Below are positions 50,146 through 58,596 of a DNA stretch of 64,000 nucleotides, piece by piece (the stretch's first letter is position 1; each line of letters begins with the position of its first letter). The notes beneath the pieces were generated by a model. It saw only the letters and a program-made list of their open reading frames with translations. It was not told the origin of the DNA and searched no databases. Source of the DNA: Holophagaceae bacterium (GTDB lineage Bacteria > Acidobacteriota > Holophagae > Holophagales > Holophagaceae). Both the position numbers and the translations under genes were made by a program. Location: assembly GCA_016722505.1 (NCBI GenBank), contig JADKJH010000001.1, positions 1,178,001-1,242,000 on the forward strand, given 5' to 3'.

Positions 50146-53100
50146 GAGATCACCCCGCTACGTTTGGCTGGAACCCGGGGCCCTGTGGCACCGCGAGGTT
50201 TGGCGGGTTTGGTGGGTTTGATCAGTTTGGCGGGCTTAGGGGGTTTGGGCTGCTTCACAGTTTTCGGCACCGGGGTCGGCTCTGGTGTTCTTGAAGCGTC
50301 CTGATGATCAAGGATGATGATTTCGTCACCATCTTCATCTTCGTTTTCGCTTTCCAATTCATCCTCGGTGGCTTTTTCATCTGGCTCCAGGGGCGTTTCC
50401 TCCCCCTTGTCCTGCTCTGAACCGAGGGTCGGCTCTGCAACCAATTCCGCTGTTATCTTCCGCACCTGGTCCTTGGCGCTTGATTCACTGCCTTGGTCGT
50501 TGCCATTGCCATTGCCATTCCCGTTGCCATTGCCTTCTCCGTCCATGATTTCCACGTTGGGATCCAGGCTCACCAAGCGACGCAGGGCATCGTCATCCAG
50601 TTCTGTGAGCCAGCCCTCGCCGCTGCCCACCACGCGATCCGCCAAATCACGCTTGCTCTCCAGCATGGCGTCGATTTTCTCTTCCAAGGTGCCGATGGTC
50701 ACCAACTTGTGGACCTGGACATTGCGCGTCTGGCCGATGCGGTAGGTACGGTCCGTGGCCTGATCCTCCACGGCTGGATTCCACCAACGATCAAAGTGGA
50801 ACACATGCGTGGCCGCGGTGAGATTCAGGCCCACGCCGCCAGCCTTGAGCGAGAGCAGGAACACCGGCGGCGCCGAGGGATCTTCCTGGAAGGCGCGCAC
50901 CAGCTCATCGCGTTCGGTGCGGCTGGTGCCGCCGTGCAGGAACGGGGGTTCAAAGCCCAGCACGTCCTGAAGATGGATCTGCAGGCGGTCGCCCATCTCC
51001 TTGAATTGCGTGAACACGATGGCCCGATCGCCGCTCTCGATGACCTCTTCGAGCATCTCGGTGAGGCGGTCCAACTTGCCGCTGCGCCCCTTGTAAGGTC
51101 CTTGGGCCTTGAGGAATTGCGACGGGTGGTTGCAGATCTGCTTCAGGTGCGTAAGCAACGCCAGGATGCGGCCACGCCGTTCGATACCGTTCTTGGCGGA
51201 ATCCAGATCCTGCTCCATCTGCTCCACGCGAGCCTGGTAAAGCAAGGCCTGCTCTTTGGTGAGCTGGGTGTAGACCTTCATTTCCTGCTTGTCCGGAAGA
51301 TCCTGGATGATGCTGCGGTCGGTCTTGAGGCGGCGCAGGATGAAGGGCGCGATGCGGGCGCGCAAGTTCGCCGCGGCCTCGGGATCGCGGTACTTCTCGA
51401 TGGGAGTGGCGAACAGATCCTTGAAACTGGATTCGTTTCCCAGGTATCCGGGCAGGGTGAACGCCAGGATGGACCAGAGTTCGGCCAGCCGGTTCTCAAT
51501 GGGTGTACCCGTAAGTGCCAGACGGCAATGGCCCTTCAGTTTACGGATGGCCTTGGCCTGGGCGCTGCCTGCATTCTTGATGGCTTGGGCTTCGTCCACC
51601 ACCACCAAGCCCCAGGTGCGCAGGCCGAAAACGTCTTCCTCTCTTCTGGCGACGCCATAGGTGGTGAGCACCACGGTGTGGGGCTTGAAGGCTTTCGGAA
51701 GCTCATCGCGATTGTTGCCGTGGTGCACGAAAACCGGCAGGTCGGGCCCGAAGCGTTGCAGTTCGCGCTCCCAATTTCCCAGCAATGAAGTTGGGCAAAC
51801 CAGCAGCGTTGGCAAGCCAGCTTTTGGGCTCTTGTGTTGGCGATGCAGGAGCAAGGCGATCATCTGGATGGTCTTGCCCAGGCCCATGTCATCAGCAAGA
51901 ATGCCGCCAAGGCCCAGCCGCGAAAGCCCATCGAGCCACGCCAAACCGCGCACCTGATAGGGCCGAAGCTCTCCGTGGAAGGCCTTTGGCTGACTGATGG
52001 GCCGATCCGGCAACACCTTCAGTTCGTTCAGGGCATCGCCGAAATCGCCAGCCACCTCCACTTCGATGGCCTCGCTGATGCCTTTGATGTGGGCAGTTCC
52101 CGTGAGGGCGGCGGCCAAAGCCTCCCCGCGGGTCATGCGCTCGAAGCCTGTGCCGCGGCTGGCCTGGATGACGGTGGTGATCTGCTTAAGCGTTTCCGGA
52201 TCGAGCGCCACCCATTTGCCTTTCCAGGCCACCAAGGGGTGCTTCAGGCTCGCCATCTGGGCGAAATCTTCGATGCTCAAGGCATCGCCGCCCAACATCA
52301 GGGACCAGTCGGCGCTCACCGCGGTATCGAGTCCAGGAGGAACATTCACGCCGCCCGCTGCGGTTGATCCGTCCTGCGCGGGCTCAGACATGTCCCGGGC
52401 GCCCAGACGCACCTTCGCGCGGAGTCGCCGAGCGCCGCCAAACTCGGCCAGTTCTTCGGGAATCTGCACCAGGAAGCCAGCTTCTTTGAGCTGCTTGGCG
52501 CCCTTGGTCAAGAAAAGCCAGGCCTCGGTGGGCAACAACTTGAGGTCCGCTGGCCTCTGTCCCGCCAGGGTGCCTTGAAGCGGCGGAAAGAAGGGTACGG
52601 CTCGCGCCAGTCCGCGCAACAGCACCTGGCGGGCCTGCAACACTTCCGGTTCTGCCGAAAGAGCCGCATCCCAAAGGCGATCTGCATTCACGGCGTGGCC
52701 ATCGGACGTTTCCAGGCCGACTCTTAAAATCCAGCCTTCTTCGGAAAGGCGGTCCGCTTCTTGAATAGCTTCATGCGTTGGCACCGGCGGGGCCTCGAGC
52801 CTCAAGCTGGGACGGATCCATTGGGACTGCGCGCTCTCACCCCATTGGGCCAATTGTTCGCCGATGGTGCGCTCGGTGACACCGATGGTCGGAAATTCAT
52901 TCATCGGGTGGGAGAGCGACACCATGAGCCGCTCATCCCAGGGCAGCCGATCACGCTTATGGCCCCGCAACCGGTGGATCAAACCGAGCCTGGGATCCTC
53001 GCCTGGCCGCAGAGTACCCGCCACGAACCTCACCAGAAAATCCGCGCCATCTTCCAAGAAAGCCCGGAGGACTTCTTCCGCGCTGGGTGGCATGGCCAAA

Positions 53101-53624
53101 TCGTCATCCACCTCGAAGGACTCCATCAGCCCCAGTTGCAGGCCTTTGGTGAACACCCATTCATCGCCTTCGGGGAAAGCCAAAGCCGAAGGCGGCATGG
53201 CCCGGGTCAGGGCCTCGAAGGCCTCGCGATCCGAAGGACTGGTGAAACTGGTGCCCCAGTGGGCGCGCCAGGGTTGGGAACCGGTATCGAGGGTCGGCAG
53301 GAGGGCGCCACGAATGATGAGGGATTGCAGCAACCTCAAGGCCGTCACCCAAAAGGCCAAGCTTCCGCCCAACAACTCGGGGTCCGGTGGCAACGAAGAC
53401 AACCAGGGATAAGCCCGCTGCCATCGGAGGGGAACCGTATGCAGCTCCATGATGGAGGTATCCGGGAGGAAAAGCTGGGCCTTGGCGGGCGTGAGCCGTT
53501 CCTTCCCTTGCAGATTTCCGGGCAGCGAACGGAGGGTCCGCAACCAGTCGGATTGATCCGCTTCCCGGGGTAGGCAGATGAGAAACCCACGATCCGCGGG
53601 GCGGTATTGAAGGATGGGGCTCAT
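50142..53624 (-). CDS. SNF2-family helicase with acidic/GN-repeat and lysine-proline tail
   Basis: A 1160-residue protein: an N-terminal region (about 1-480) as in bacterial SNF2 proteins, a DEXQ helicase domain (about 560-760) with DDMGLGKTIQ and DEAQAIKN, a helicase C domain (about 860-1010) with IVFTQFKEMGDRL, AGGVGLNLTAATHV and DRTYRIGQTRNVQ. The last 110 residues are a GN repeat, an acidic stretch and a KP-rich basic tail. It is an ATP-driven DNA remodeller or translocase. The SWIM and RidA genes follow in the same operon. Confidence 0.92.
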   Translation of the reverse strand: MSPILQYRPADRGFLICLPREADQSDWLRTLRSLPGNLQGKERLTPAKAQLFLPDTSIMELHTVPLRWQRAYPWLSSLPPDPELLGGSLAFWVTALRLLQSLIIRGALLPTLDTGSQPWRAHWGTSFTSPSDREAFEALTRAMPPSALAFPEGDEWVFTKGLQLGLMESFEVDDDLAMPPSAEEVLRAFLEDGADFLVRFVAGTLRPGEDPRLGLIHRLRGHKRDRLPWDERLMVSLSHPMNEFPTIGVTERTIGEQLAQWGESAQSQWIRPSLRLEAPPVPTHEAIQEADRLSEEGWILRVGLETSDGHAVNADRLWDAALSAEPEVLQARQVLLRGLARAVPFFPPLQGTLAGQRPADLKLLPTEAWLFLTKGAKQLKEAGFLVQIPEELAEFGGARRLRAKVRLGARDMSEPAQDGSTAAGGVNVPPGLDTAVSADWSLMLGGDALSIEDFAQMASLKHPLVAWKGKWVALDPETLKQITTVIQASRGTGFERMTRGEALAAALTGTAHIKGISEAIEVEVAGDFGDALNELKVLPDRPISQPKAFHGELRPYQVRGLAWLDGLSRLGLGGILADDMGLGKTIQMIALLLHRQHKSPKAGLPTLLVCPTSLLGNWERELQRFGPDLPVFVHHGNNRDELPKAFKPHTVVLTTYGVARREEDVFGLRTWGLVVVDEAQAIKNAGSAQAKAIRKLKGHCRLALTGTPIENRLAELWSILAFTLPGYLGNESSFKDLFATPIEKYRDPEAAANLRARIAPFILRRLKTDRSIIQDLPDKQEMKVYTQLTKEQALLYQARVEQMEQDLDSAKNGIERRGRILALLTHLKQICNHPSQFLKAQGPYKGRSGKLDRLTEMLEEVIESGDRAIVFTQFKEMGDRLQIHLQDVLGFEPPFLHGGTSRTERDELVRAFQEDPSAPPVFLLSLKAGGVGLNLTAATHVFHFDRWWNPAVEDQATDRTYRIGQTRNVQVHKLVTIGTLEEKIDAMLESKRDLADRVVGSGEGWLTELDDDALRRLVSLDPNVEIMDGEGNGNGNGNGNGNDQGSESSAKDQVRKITAELVAEPTLGSEQDKGEETPLEPDEKATEDELESENEDEDGDEIIILDHQDASRTPEPTPVPKTVKQPKPPKPAKLIKPTKPAKPRGATGPRVPAKRSGVIS
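50501..50534. repeat. Hexanucleotide repeat encoding GN units
   Basis: Near-perfect tandem CCATTG/CCGTTG units in the C-terminal region of the SNF2 gene. They encode alternating glycine-asparagine on the minus strand and may vary in length in frame. Confidence 0.75.
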
Positions 53625-53704
53625 GCGAGCCCCGGAACGGCGGGTGGCAGCTGGTGGATCGCAGGTTCTAGACGGTAGTCTGTAGACATAGGCTGGAGCT
53701 TTTC

Positions 53705-54127
53705 ATGAGAATCGGATTCGCATCGGACCACGCTGGCTTTGAGCTGAAGGAACGGCTCAAGGCATGGGCTCAAGCCAATGGACACCAAGTTCTGGATTAC
53801 GGAACAGATGGTCTCGCTTCCGTGGACTACCCGGACTTTGCGCATCGCGCTGCGGAAAAACTTCATGAGTGGGAACGCCTCGTGTTGGTCTGCGGTTCCG
53901 GGATCGGCATCAGCATCGCAGCAAATCGCCACGTGGGTGTCCGCTGCGCGCTGGTGACTTCCCCCGAGCACGCCGCGTTGGCCAGGCAGCACAATGACGC
54001 AAATGCCATCGCTTTTGGCCAACGGCTAACGGATCCGCTGATGGCTGAATCTTACCTCAAAATCTTTTTGGAAACCCCATTTGAAGGGGGAAGGCATCAA
54101 AAAAGGGTGGAGAAGATCGAAATATAG
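53705..54127 (+). CDS. rpiB: Ribose-5-phosphate isomerase B
   Basis: A 140-residue RpiB/LacA/LacB-family protein with ASDHAGFELK, VDYPDFAHRAA, the CGSGIGISIAANR active loop (Cys near 64) and HNDANAIAFGQRL. It links ribose-5- and ribulose-5-phosphate in the pentose phosphate pathway. It starts after GGAG. Confidence 0.95.
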   Translation: MRIGFASDHAGFELKERLKAWAQANGHQVLDYGTDGLASVDYPDFAHRAAEKLHEWERLVLVCGSGIGISIAANRHVGVRCALVTSPEHAALARQHNDANAIAFGQRLTDPLMAESYLKIFLETPFEGGRHQKRVEKIEI

Positions 54128-54136
54128 GCATCGGGC

Positions 54137-54547
54137 CTAGGCATCCAGGAAGTCAAACAAGCGCCCTCGCAAGATTTCGGGGTCGGATGTCTGGCACTCC
54201 CAAACCACAAGAACCTTCCACCCAAGCCCTCTCAAGCGCCTTCTGGTTCTGGCATCCCTAAGTTTGTTGGCCCGGATTTTTGCTATCCAGTATTCCTGAT
54301 TGGAACGTGGAATCCGTCGGCCCCCCTTGCAACGGTGCCCATGCCAGAAACACCCGTGGACCAAAATGATCTTTCCGAGCCTTGGAAAGACCAAGTCTGG
54401 AGTACCTGGCATCTCCTTGGTGTGCAGACGGAAACGGAATCCAAGCCCATGGGCGGCCTGCCGTACGCGCATCTCTGGAAGAGTGTCCTTCCCGCGGATA
54501 CGGCTCATGATCCAGCTCCGCTTCTCTGGACTGACGGAATCAACCAC
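54137..54547 (-). CDS. vsr: Very short patch repair endonuclease (Vsr)
   Basis: A 136-residue protein beginning SPEKRSWIMSRIRGKDTLPE with GTPDLVFPRLGKIILVHGCFWHGHRC (catalytic Asp, zinc-binding region) and WKVLVVWECQ. Vsr nicks at T:G mismatches left by deaminated 5-methylcytosine, so it normally partners a cytosine methyltransferase, here the divergent gene. Confidence 0.93.
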   Translation of the reverse strand: MVDSVSPEKRSWIMSRIRGKDTLPEMRVRQAAHGLGFRFRLHTKEMPGTPDLVFPRLGKIILVHGCFWHGHRCKGGRRIPRSNQEYWIAKIRANKLRDARTRRRLRGLGWKVLVVWECQTSDPEILRGRLFDFLDA

Positions 54548-54578
54548 CAGAACTCCTTTCGGACCCTATAATCCATCC

Positions 54579-55154
54579 ATGTATAAGCTCACCTCTCTTG
54601 AAATCTGCGCTGGTGCCGGGGGGCAGGCCCTCGGCCTTGAGCAAGCCGGGTTTCATCACGAGGCCTTAGTCGAATTGGACCGGGATGCTTGCCATACCCT
54701 CCGGTTGAATCGTCCAGCCTGGAAGGTGTTCCAGGAAGACATCCGAGAATTTGATGGCCGCCCCTACAAGGGAATAGACCTTCTTGCCGGTGGTGTTCCT
54801 TGCCCTCCGTTTTCGGTCGCAAGCAAACAACTTGGCGAAGAGGATGATCGCAACCTTTTTCCCGAAGCTATCCGGCTGGTGGATGAAATCCGGCCCAAGG
54901 CTGTGATGTTGGAGAACGTCCGGGGGCTTCTCGACGCCGTGTTCGAGGACTACCGGACCTACATTTCCAAACAACTGAAATCGCTCGGTTACGTAACGCA
55001 TTGGACGCTACTGAACGCATCCGATTTCGGTGTTCCTCAACTACGGCCTAGGGTCCTGTTCGTGGCGCTCAGGCGGGAATGGGCGGATACATTCGCATGG
55101 CCAACCCCATCTATGATCCCCCACCAACTGTGGGAGAGGCGCTTATGGACTTGA
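54579..55154 (+). CDS. DNA (cytosine-5) methyltransferase, N-terminal part of frameshifted gene
   Basis: The ATG at 54579 begins SLEICAGAGGQALGLEQAGF (SAM motif I), then GGVPCPPFS (catalytic Cys, motif IV) near 80 and LENVRG (motif VI) near 113. The frame fails after WPTPSM near 55120. At 55121-55125 the DNA has five C; a sixth would continue IPPPTVGEALMDLM in the frame of the next entry. It is divergent from vsr and followed by an HNH nuclease, so it belongs to a type II restriction-modification set. Confidence 0.87.
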   Translation: MYKLTSLEICAGAGGQALGLEQAGFHHEALVELDRDACHTLRLNRPAWKVFQEDIREFDGRPYKGIDLLAGGVPCPPFSVASKQLGEEDDRNLFPEAIRLVDEIRPKAVMLENVRGLLDAVFEDYRTYISKQLKSLGYVTHWTLLNASDFGVPQLRPRVLFVALRREWADTFAWPTPSMIPHQLWERRLWT

Positions 55155-55534
55155 TGGCAGCTGGTGGCTGGGAGGGCGCTGGCGTTTGGATGGAAAAGGC
55201 CAACGACATCGCCCCGACCCTCGTCGGCGGCTCAAAAAAGCACGGTGGTCCGGACCTGGGTCCAACACGGGCACGAAAGGCCTGGGAGCGACTCTGTGTT
55301 GACGGGAAAGGCCTCGCGAATGATTGCCCAGCACCAGGTTTCCTGGGCATGCCTCGCCTGACCGTCCAAATGGCGGCTCGCATCCAGGGATTCCCTGAAT
55401 CCTGGCGTTTTGTGGGTGGTAAAACTTCTACTTACCGTCAGGTTGGAAATGCTTTCCCCCCTCCTGTGGCAACCGCTGTCGGCAAAAGCATCCAGGAAAG
55501 CCTTCTCTCGCGCCGCGCTGCCGTGGCAGTCTGA
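55079..55534 (+). CDS. DNA (cytosine-5) methyltransferase, C-terminal part of frameshifted gene
   Basis: Only the part from about 55120 is genuine; the first ~14 residues are the shadow of the preceding frame. It carries target-recognition sequence and the conserved end (LTVQMAARIQGFPESWRF, then YRQVGNAFPPPVATAVG), which are motifs IX and X. Together the two pieces would give one enzyme of about 318 residues. Overlap and frame argue for a one-base change rather than two genes. Confidence 0.82.
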   Translation: MGGYIRMANPIYDPPPTVGEALMDLMAAGGWEGAGVWMEKANDIAPTLVGGSKKHGGPDLGPTRARKAWERLCVDGKGLANDCPAPGFLGMPRLTVQMAARIQGFPESWRFVGGKTSTYRQVGNAFPPPVATAVGKSIQESLLSRRAAVAV

Positions 55535-55537
55535 ACC

Positions 55538-56149
55538 ATGCCACGAAATCCATCAAACAGGAGCGGTAGCGCCAGAGCCAAACTACGCGCCCATTTTCTT
55601 GCCAACCTCGGTGTGGTTTTCGAGTCCGACGAGCTTCGTGAAATTGCCGGTGGAATCAGCGAATGGGCCCGGCGTGTTCGGGAACTACGCAATGAAGAAG
55701 GTTTCCAGATCCTCACCAATAATGACTTAAGCGAATTGAAGCCTGGTCAGTACGTACTGCGCGAGGCTAAGCCCCATCCTGCATTTGAACGCAACATCTC
55801 AAAAGAATTGAGAGCTATCGTTCTCGACAGGAATGGCTTTACCTGCCAAATGTGCGGGGCAACCGCAGGCGAGCCGCACCCCTATGACTCGACCCGGAAA
55901 ACCAGGCTGCATATCGGCCATATCAAAGACAAATCCATGGGGGGAACGGATGATGCATCCAACCTTCGAGCAGTTTGTTCCGTGTGCAACGAAGGCGCTA
56001 GCAACATCACGACGGAACGGCCAATCTACGCCAAATTGAAAGCCCAGGTTTCCAGAGCTGCGAATGATGTGCAGGTCGAGCTAATGAATGCATTGATCCG
56101 GAAGTTTCCACACCAAGCCGATGCGGCCTTGAACTTGACACGAAAGTAA
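55538..56149 (+). CDS. HNH nuclease, probable restriction endonuclease
   Basis: A 203-residue protein starting 3 nt after the methyltransferase stop. A helical N-terminal half is followed by an HNH domain (about 95-155): CQMCG, the catalytic LHIGHIKDKSMGGTDDASNL segment and CSVCNEG, giving four zinc Cys. HNH enzymes of this size beside a cytosine methyltransferase and Vsr are usually type II restriction nucleases. The recognition site is unknown. Confidence 0.85.
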   Translation: MPRNPSNRSGSARAKLRAHFLANLGVVFESDELREIAGGISEWARRVRELRNEEGFQILTNNDLSELKPGQYVLREAKPHPAFERNISKELRAIVLDRNGFTCQMCGATAGEPHPYDSTRKTRLHIGHIKDKSMGGTDDASNLRAVCSVCNEGASNITTERPIYAKLKAQVSRAANDVQVELMNALIRKFPHQADAALNLTRK

Positions 56150-56152
56150 TCC

Positions 56153-56869
56153 ATGCGACTCCTCGATCAACTCCGCCCTCTCTCTTTTGAGCTCGGCACC
56201 CAGGTCCACGCGGACGGTTCATGTTTAGTAAAACTGGGCAATACCCACGTGCTGTGCTCGGCAAGCCTGGAAGAAAAAGTCCCTGGATGGATGAGGGGCA
56301 AGGGTGAGGGATGGATCACGGCGGAGTACGGGATGCTGCCGCGTTCGACCCACACACGCACGGACCGCGAGGCGGCCCGCGGAAAACAACAGGGCCGCAC
56401 CGTGGAGATCCAACGCCTCATCGGCCGTTCCCTAAGGCAGGCCGTGGATCTGAAGACCCTGGGCGAACGCCAGATCACGCTGGATTGCGACGTGCTCAAT
56501 GCCGATGGCGGGACCCGCTGCGCCGCTATCACCGGCGCCTGGGTCGCGTTGGCTATCGCTTTGAAAAAAGCGGAGCTATCGCTGGCGCTGGTGCGGCAAG
56601 TATCGGCCGTGAGCGTCGGCATTGTGGAAAGTGGAGAAGGGCGCCGGGGCCAAGTTCTGGACCTGGAATATGAAGAGGACCACCTCGCCGCCGTGGATTG
56701 CAATCTGGTGGCGGCGCGACCCATGGCGGGCCTCGACTTGGAGCTGGTGGAGTTCCAGAGCACCGGCGAAAGCCGCAGCTTCACCAAGCAGGAAGCCACG
56801 GCCCTGCTGGACCTGGGTCTCGCGGGCTGCCTGCAACTCATGGCCGCCCAGACCGGGGTTCTCAAGTAG
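56153..56869 (+). CDS. rph: Ribonuclease PH
   Basis: A 238-residue phosphorolytic exoribonuclease: GNTHVLCSASLEEKVPGWMRG near the start, GWITAEYGMLPRSTHTRT, GRTVEIQRLIGRSLRQAVD, LDCDVLNADGGTRCAAITGAWVAL and the C-terminal EFQSTGE. It trims tRNA 3' ends using phosphate. It begins 3 nt after the HNH stop; the restriction island therefore lies between rpiB and rph. Confidence 0.95.
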   Translation: MRLLDQLRPLSFELGTQVHADGSCLVKLGNTHVLCSASLEEKVPGWMRGKGEGWITAEYGMLPRSTHTRTDREAARGKQQGRTVEIQRLIGRSLRQAVDLKTLGERQITLDCDVLNADGGTRCAAITGAWVALAIALKKAELSLALVRQVSAVSVGIVESGEGRRGQVLDLEYEEDHLAAVDCNLVAARPMAGLDLELVEFQSTGESRSFTKQEATALLDLGLAGCLQLMAAQTGVLK

Positions 56870-57083
56870 GAAAACAGGCGGTTTACAGGCGGATTGTGAT
56901 CTCCGCCCAGGTTTTGGAATCGGAAAAAGCACCCGTCCAGGCGATACTGGAGTCTGGCTTGAGAAGCCGCTGGAAGACAACCCGCGCTGTTCCGGTTGTT
57001 TTGTTACGGCCCCTTTTGCCGGTCCACCATCGTCATGACCAAGCTATTTGGTCGCAACGGCTCAGGCCACTTGGGGATGCTTT

Positions 57084-58433
57084 ATGCGCTACCTGCCCAC
57101 CGCCGCCGCGGAAGACCGCGCCCTGCTCGATGCCATCGGCGCCAACCGCGCCGAAGACCTGCTCACGGGCGTGCCCGACCATTTGAAATTGCACCGGGCC
57201 CTGGACCTGCCCGCCACCTCGAGCGAGCTGGAGGTCCTGCGGGAAATGGAGCGCCTGGCGGGGCTCAACACCCGCTTCGCCGCCAGCTTCCTGGGCGCCG
57301 GGGCCTACGCCCATTTCATCCCGAGCGCCATCGACCACCAGATATCGCGGCAGGAGTGGTTCACGGCCTACACGCCCTACCAGCCCGAGATCTCCCAGGG
57401 CACGCTGCAGCACATCTTCGAATACCAGACCCTCGTGTGCGATCTCACGGGCCTGGACATGACCAACGCCAGCCTCTACGACGGCGGCACGAGCTGCCTG
57501 GAAGCGGCGCTCATGGCCGTGCGAGTGCAGAAGAAGCGCGCCAAGGTGCTGGTGAGCTCCGGACTGCACCCGCATTACCTGGCGGTGATCCGCGCCGGGT
57601 TCGCGGCCCACGAGGAATTGAAGCTGGTGGAGGTCGCCCTGAAGGACGGCGTCACCGACCCCGTGGATCTGGCCGCCAAGCTCGATGAAACCGTGGCGGC
57701 GGTGCTCGTGGGCTACCCGAATTTCCTGGGGGCCGTGGAAGACATCAAGGTGCTTTCGGATCTCGCCCATGCCAAAGGCGCGCTGCTCATCAGCGTCACG
57801 CAGGAAGCCATGGCCTTCGGCTGGCTTCAGGCTCCGGGAAAAGCGGGCGCCGACATGGCCTGCGGCGAGGCCATGAGCTTCGGCAACTCCACCAATTTCG
57901 GCGGACCTTATTTGGGTTTCCTGGCGGTGAAGGATGCCTTCAAGCGCGAGATCCCCGGCCGCGTGGTGGGGCAGACCCATGACCTGGACGGCCGCACGGG
58001 CTACGTGCTGACGCTCACCGCCCGGGAGCAGCATATCCGCCGCGACAAAGCCACCAGCAACATCTGCTCGAACCAAGGGCTGATCGCCCTGCGCGCCAAC
58101 ATCTTCCTACAGTTGGCCGGACCCGAAGGCCTCAAGGGCCTTGCAGAGCAGAACGTCGCCAAGGCGCAGTACCTGCGTGAGCGGCTGCTGGAGCTCCCGG
58201 ACTGGGATGTGCCCTTCGAAGCGCCGTATTTCAACGAGTTTGTCCTGCATCACACGGGCGATATCGCCACCATGAATGAAGCGCTGATCGCCGAGGGCAT
58301 CCTGCCGGGCTTGGATCTCACACCCTACGGCCACAAGAATTGCGTCCTCTGGTGCGCCACCGAGCTCAACACGCGGACGCAGATCGAACACCTGATCGAA
58401 GTGCTGGCGCGGGTTGCGTCGGTGGTCGGCTAA
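57084..58433 (+). CDS. gcvPA: Glycine dehydrogenase (decarboxylating) subunit 1
   Basis: The ATG at 57084 follows GGGGA. The 449-residue product has AYTPYQPEISQGTLQHIFEYQT, NASLYDGGTSCLEAALMAV, FGWLQAPGKAGADMACGEA and GRTGYVLTLTAREQHIRR, as in the N-terminal half of P protein found as a separate subunit. With GcvPB it decarboxylates glycine and passes the aminomethyl group to H protein. gcvH and gcvT are not in the window. Confidence 0.95.
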   Translation: MRYLPTAAAEDRALLDAIGANRAEDLLTGVPDHLKLHRALDLPATSSELEVLREMERLAGLNTRFAASFLGAGAYAHFIPSAIDHQISRQEWFTAYTPYQPEISQGTLQHIFEYQTLVCDLTGLDMTNASLYDGGTSCLEAALMAVRVQKKRAKVLVSSGLHPHYLAVIRAGFAAHEELKLVEVALKDGVTDPVDLAAKLDETVAAVLVGYPNFLGAVEDIKVLSDLAHAKGALLISVTQEAMAFGWLQAPGKAGADMACGEAMSFGNSTNFGGPYLGFLAVKDAFKREIPGRVVGQTHDLDGRTGYVLTLTAREQHIRRDKATSNICSNQGLIALRANIFLQLAGPEGLKGLAEQNVAKAQYLRERLLELPDWDVPFEAPYFNEFVLHHTGDIATMNEALIAEGILPGLDLTPYGHKNCVLWCATELNTRTQIEHLIEVLARVASVVG

Positions 58434-58440
58434 AAAACAC

Positions 58441-58575
58441 TTACGACGCGAAGGTGGCGAAGGGAACGAAGATCACGAAGAAAATCCTTCTTTCCAATCA
58501 GCAAACCTTCCGGCGCAATTGACCTAAAAGCTTTTTTTCTTCACCTTCGCTCCCTTCTCCACCTTCGCGTAGACG
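58441..58575. repeat. Large imperfect inverted repeat between gcvPA and gcvPB
   Basis: Left arm 58441-58485 and right arm 58530-58575 are imperfect inverted copies of about 45 bp, both built of repeated CGAAGG/GCGAAG units (left: GACGCGAAGGTGGCGAAGGG; right arm reverse complement: TACGCGAAGGTGGAGAAGGG). The RNA could fold into one long stem with a roughly 45-nt loop. The T-rich flank (CTTTTTTTCTTC) could allow attenuation. It may also be a chromosomal repeat family. Confidence 0.65.
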
Positions 58576-58596
58576 CTTTTTTCTCCGGACTCCCCC

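Noticed and set aside
50501..50534. Hexanucleotide array considered as a CRISPR-like repeat
   Set aside because: No spacers; it is an in-frame tandem repeat coding GN in the SNF2 tail.
56870..57083. Possible glycine riboswitch before gcvPA
   Set aside because: The conserved aptamer pattern of glycine riboswitches was not found; only non-specific GC-rich folds are present.
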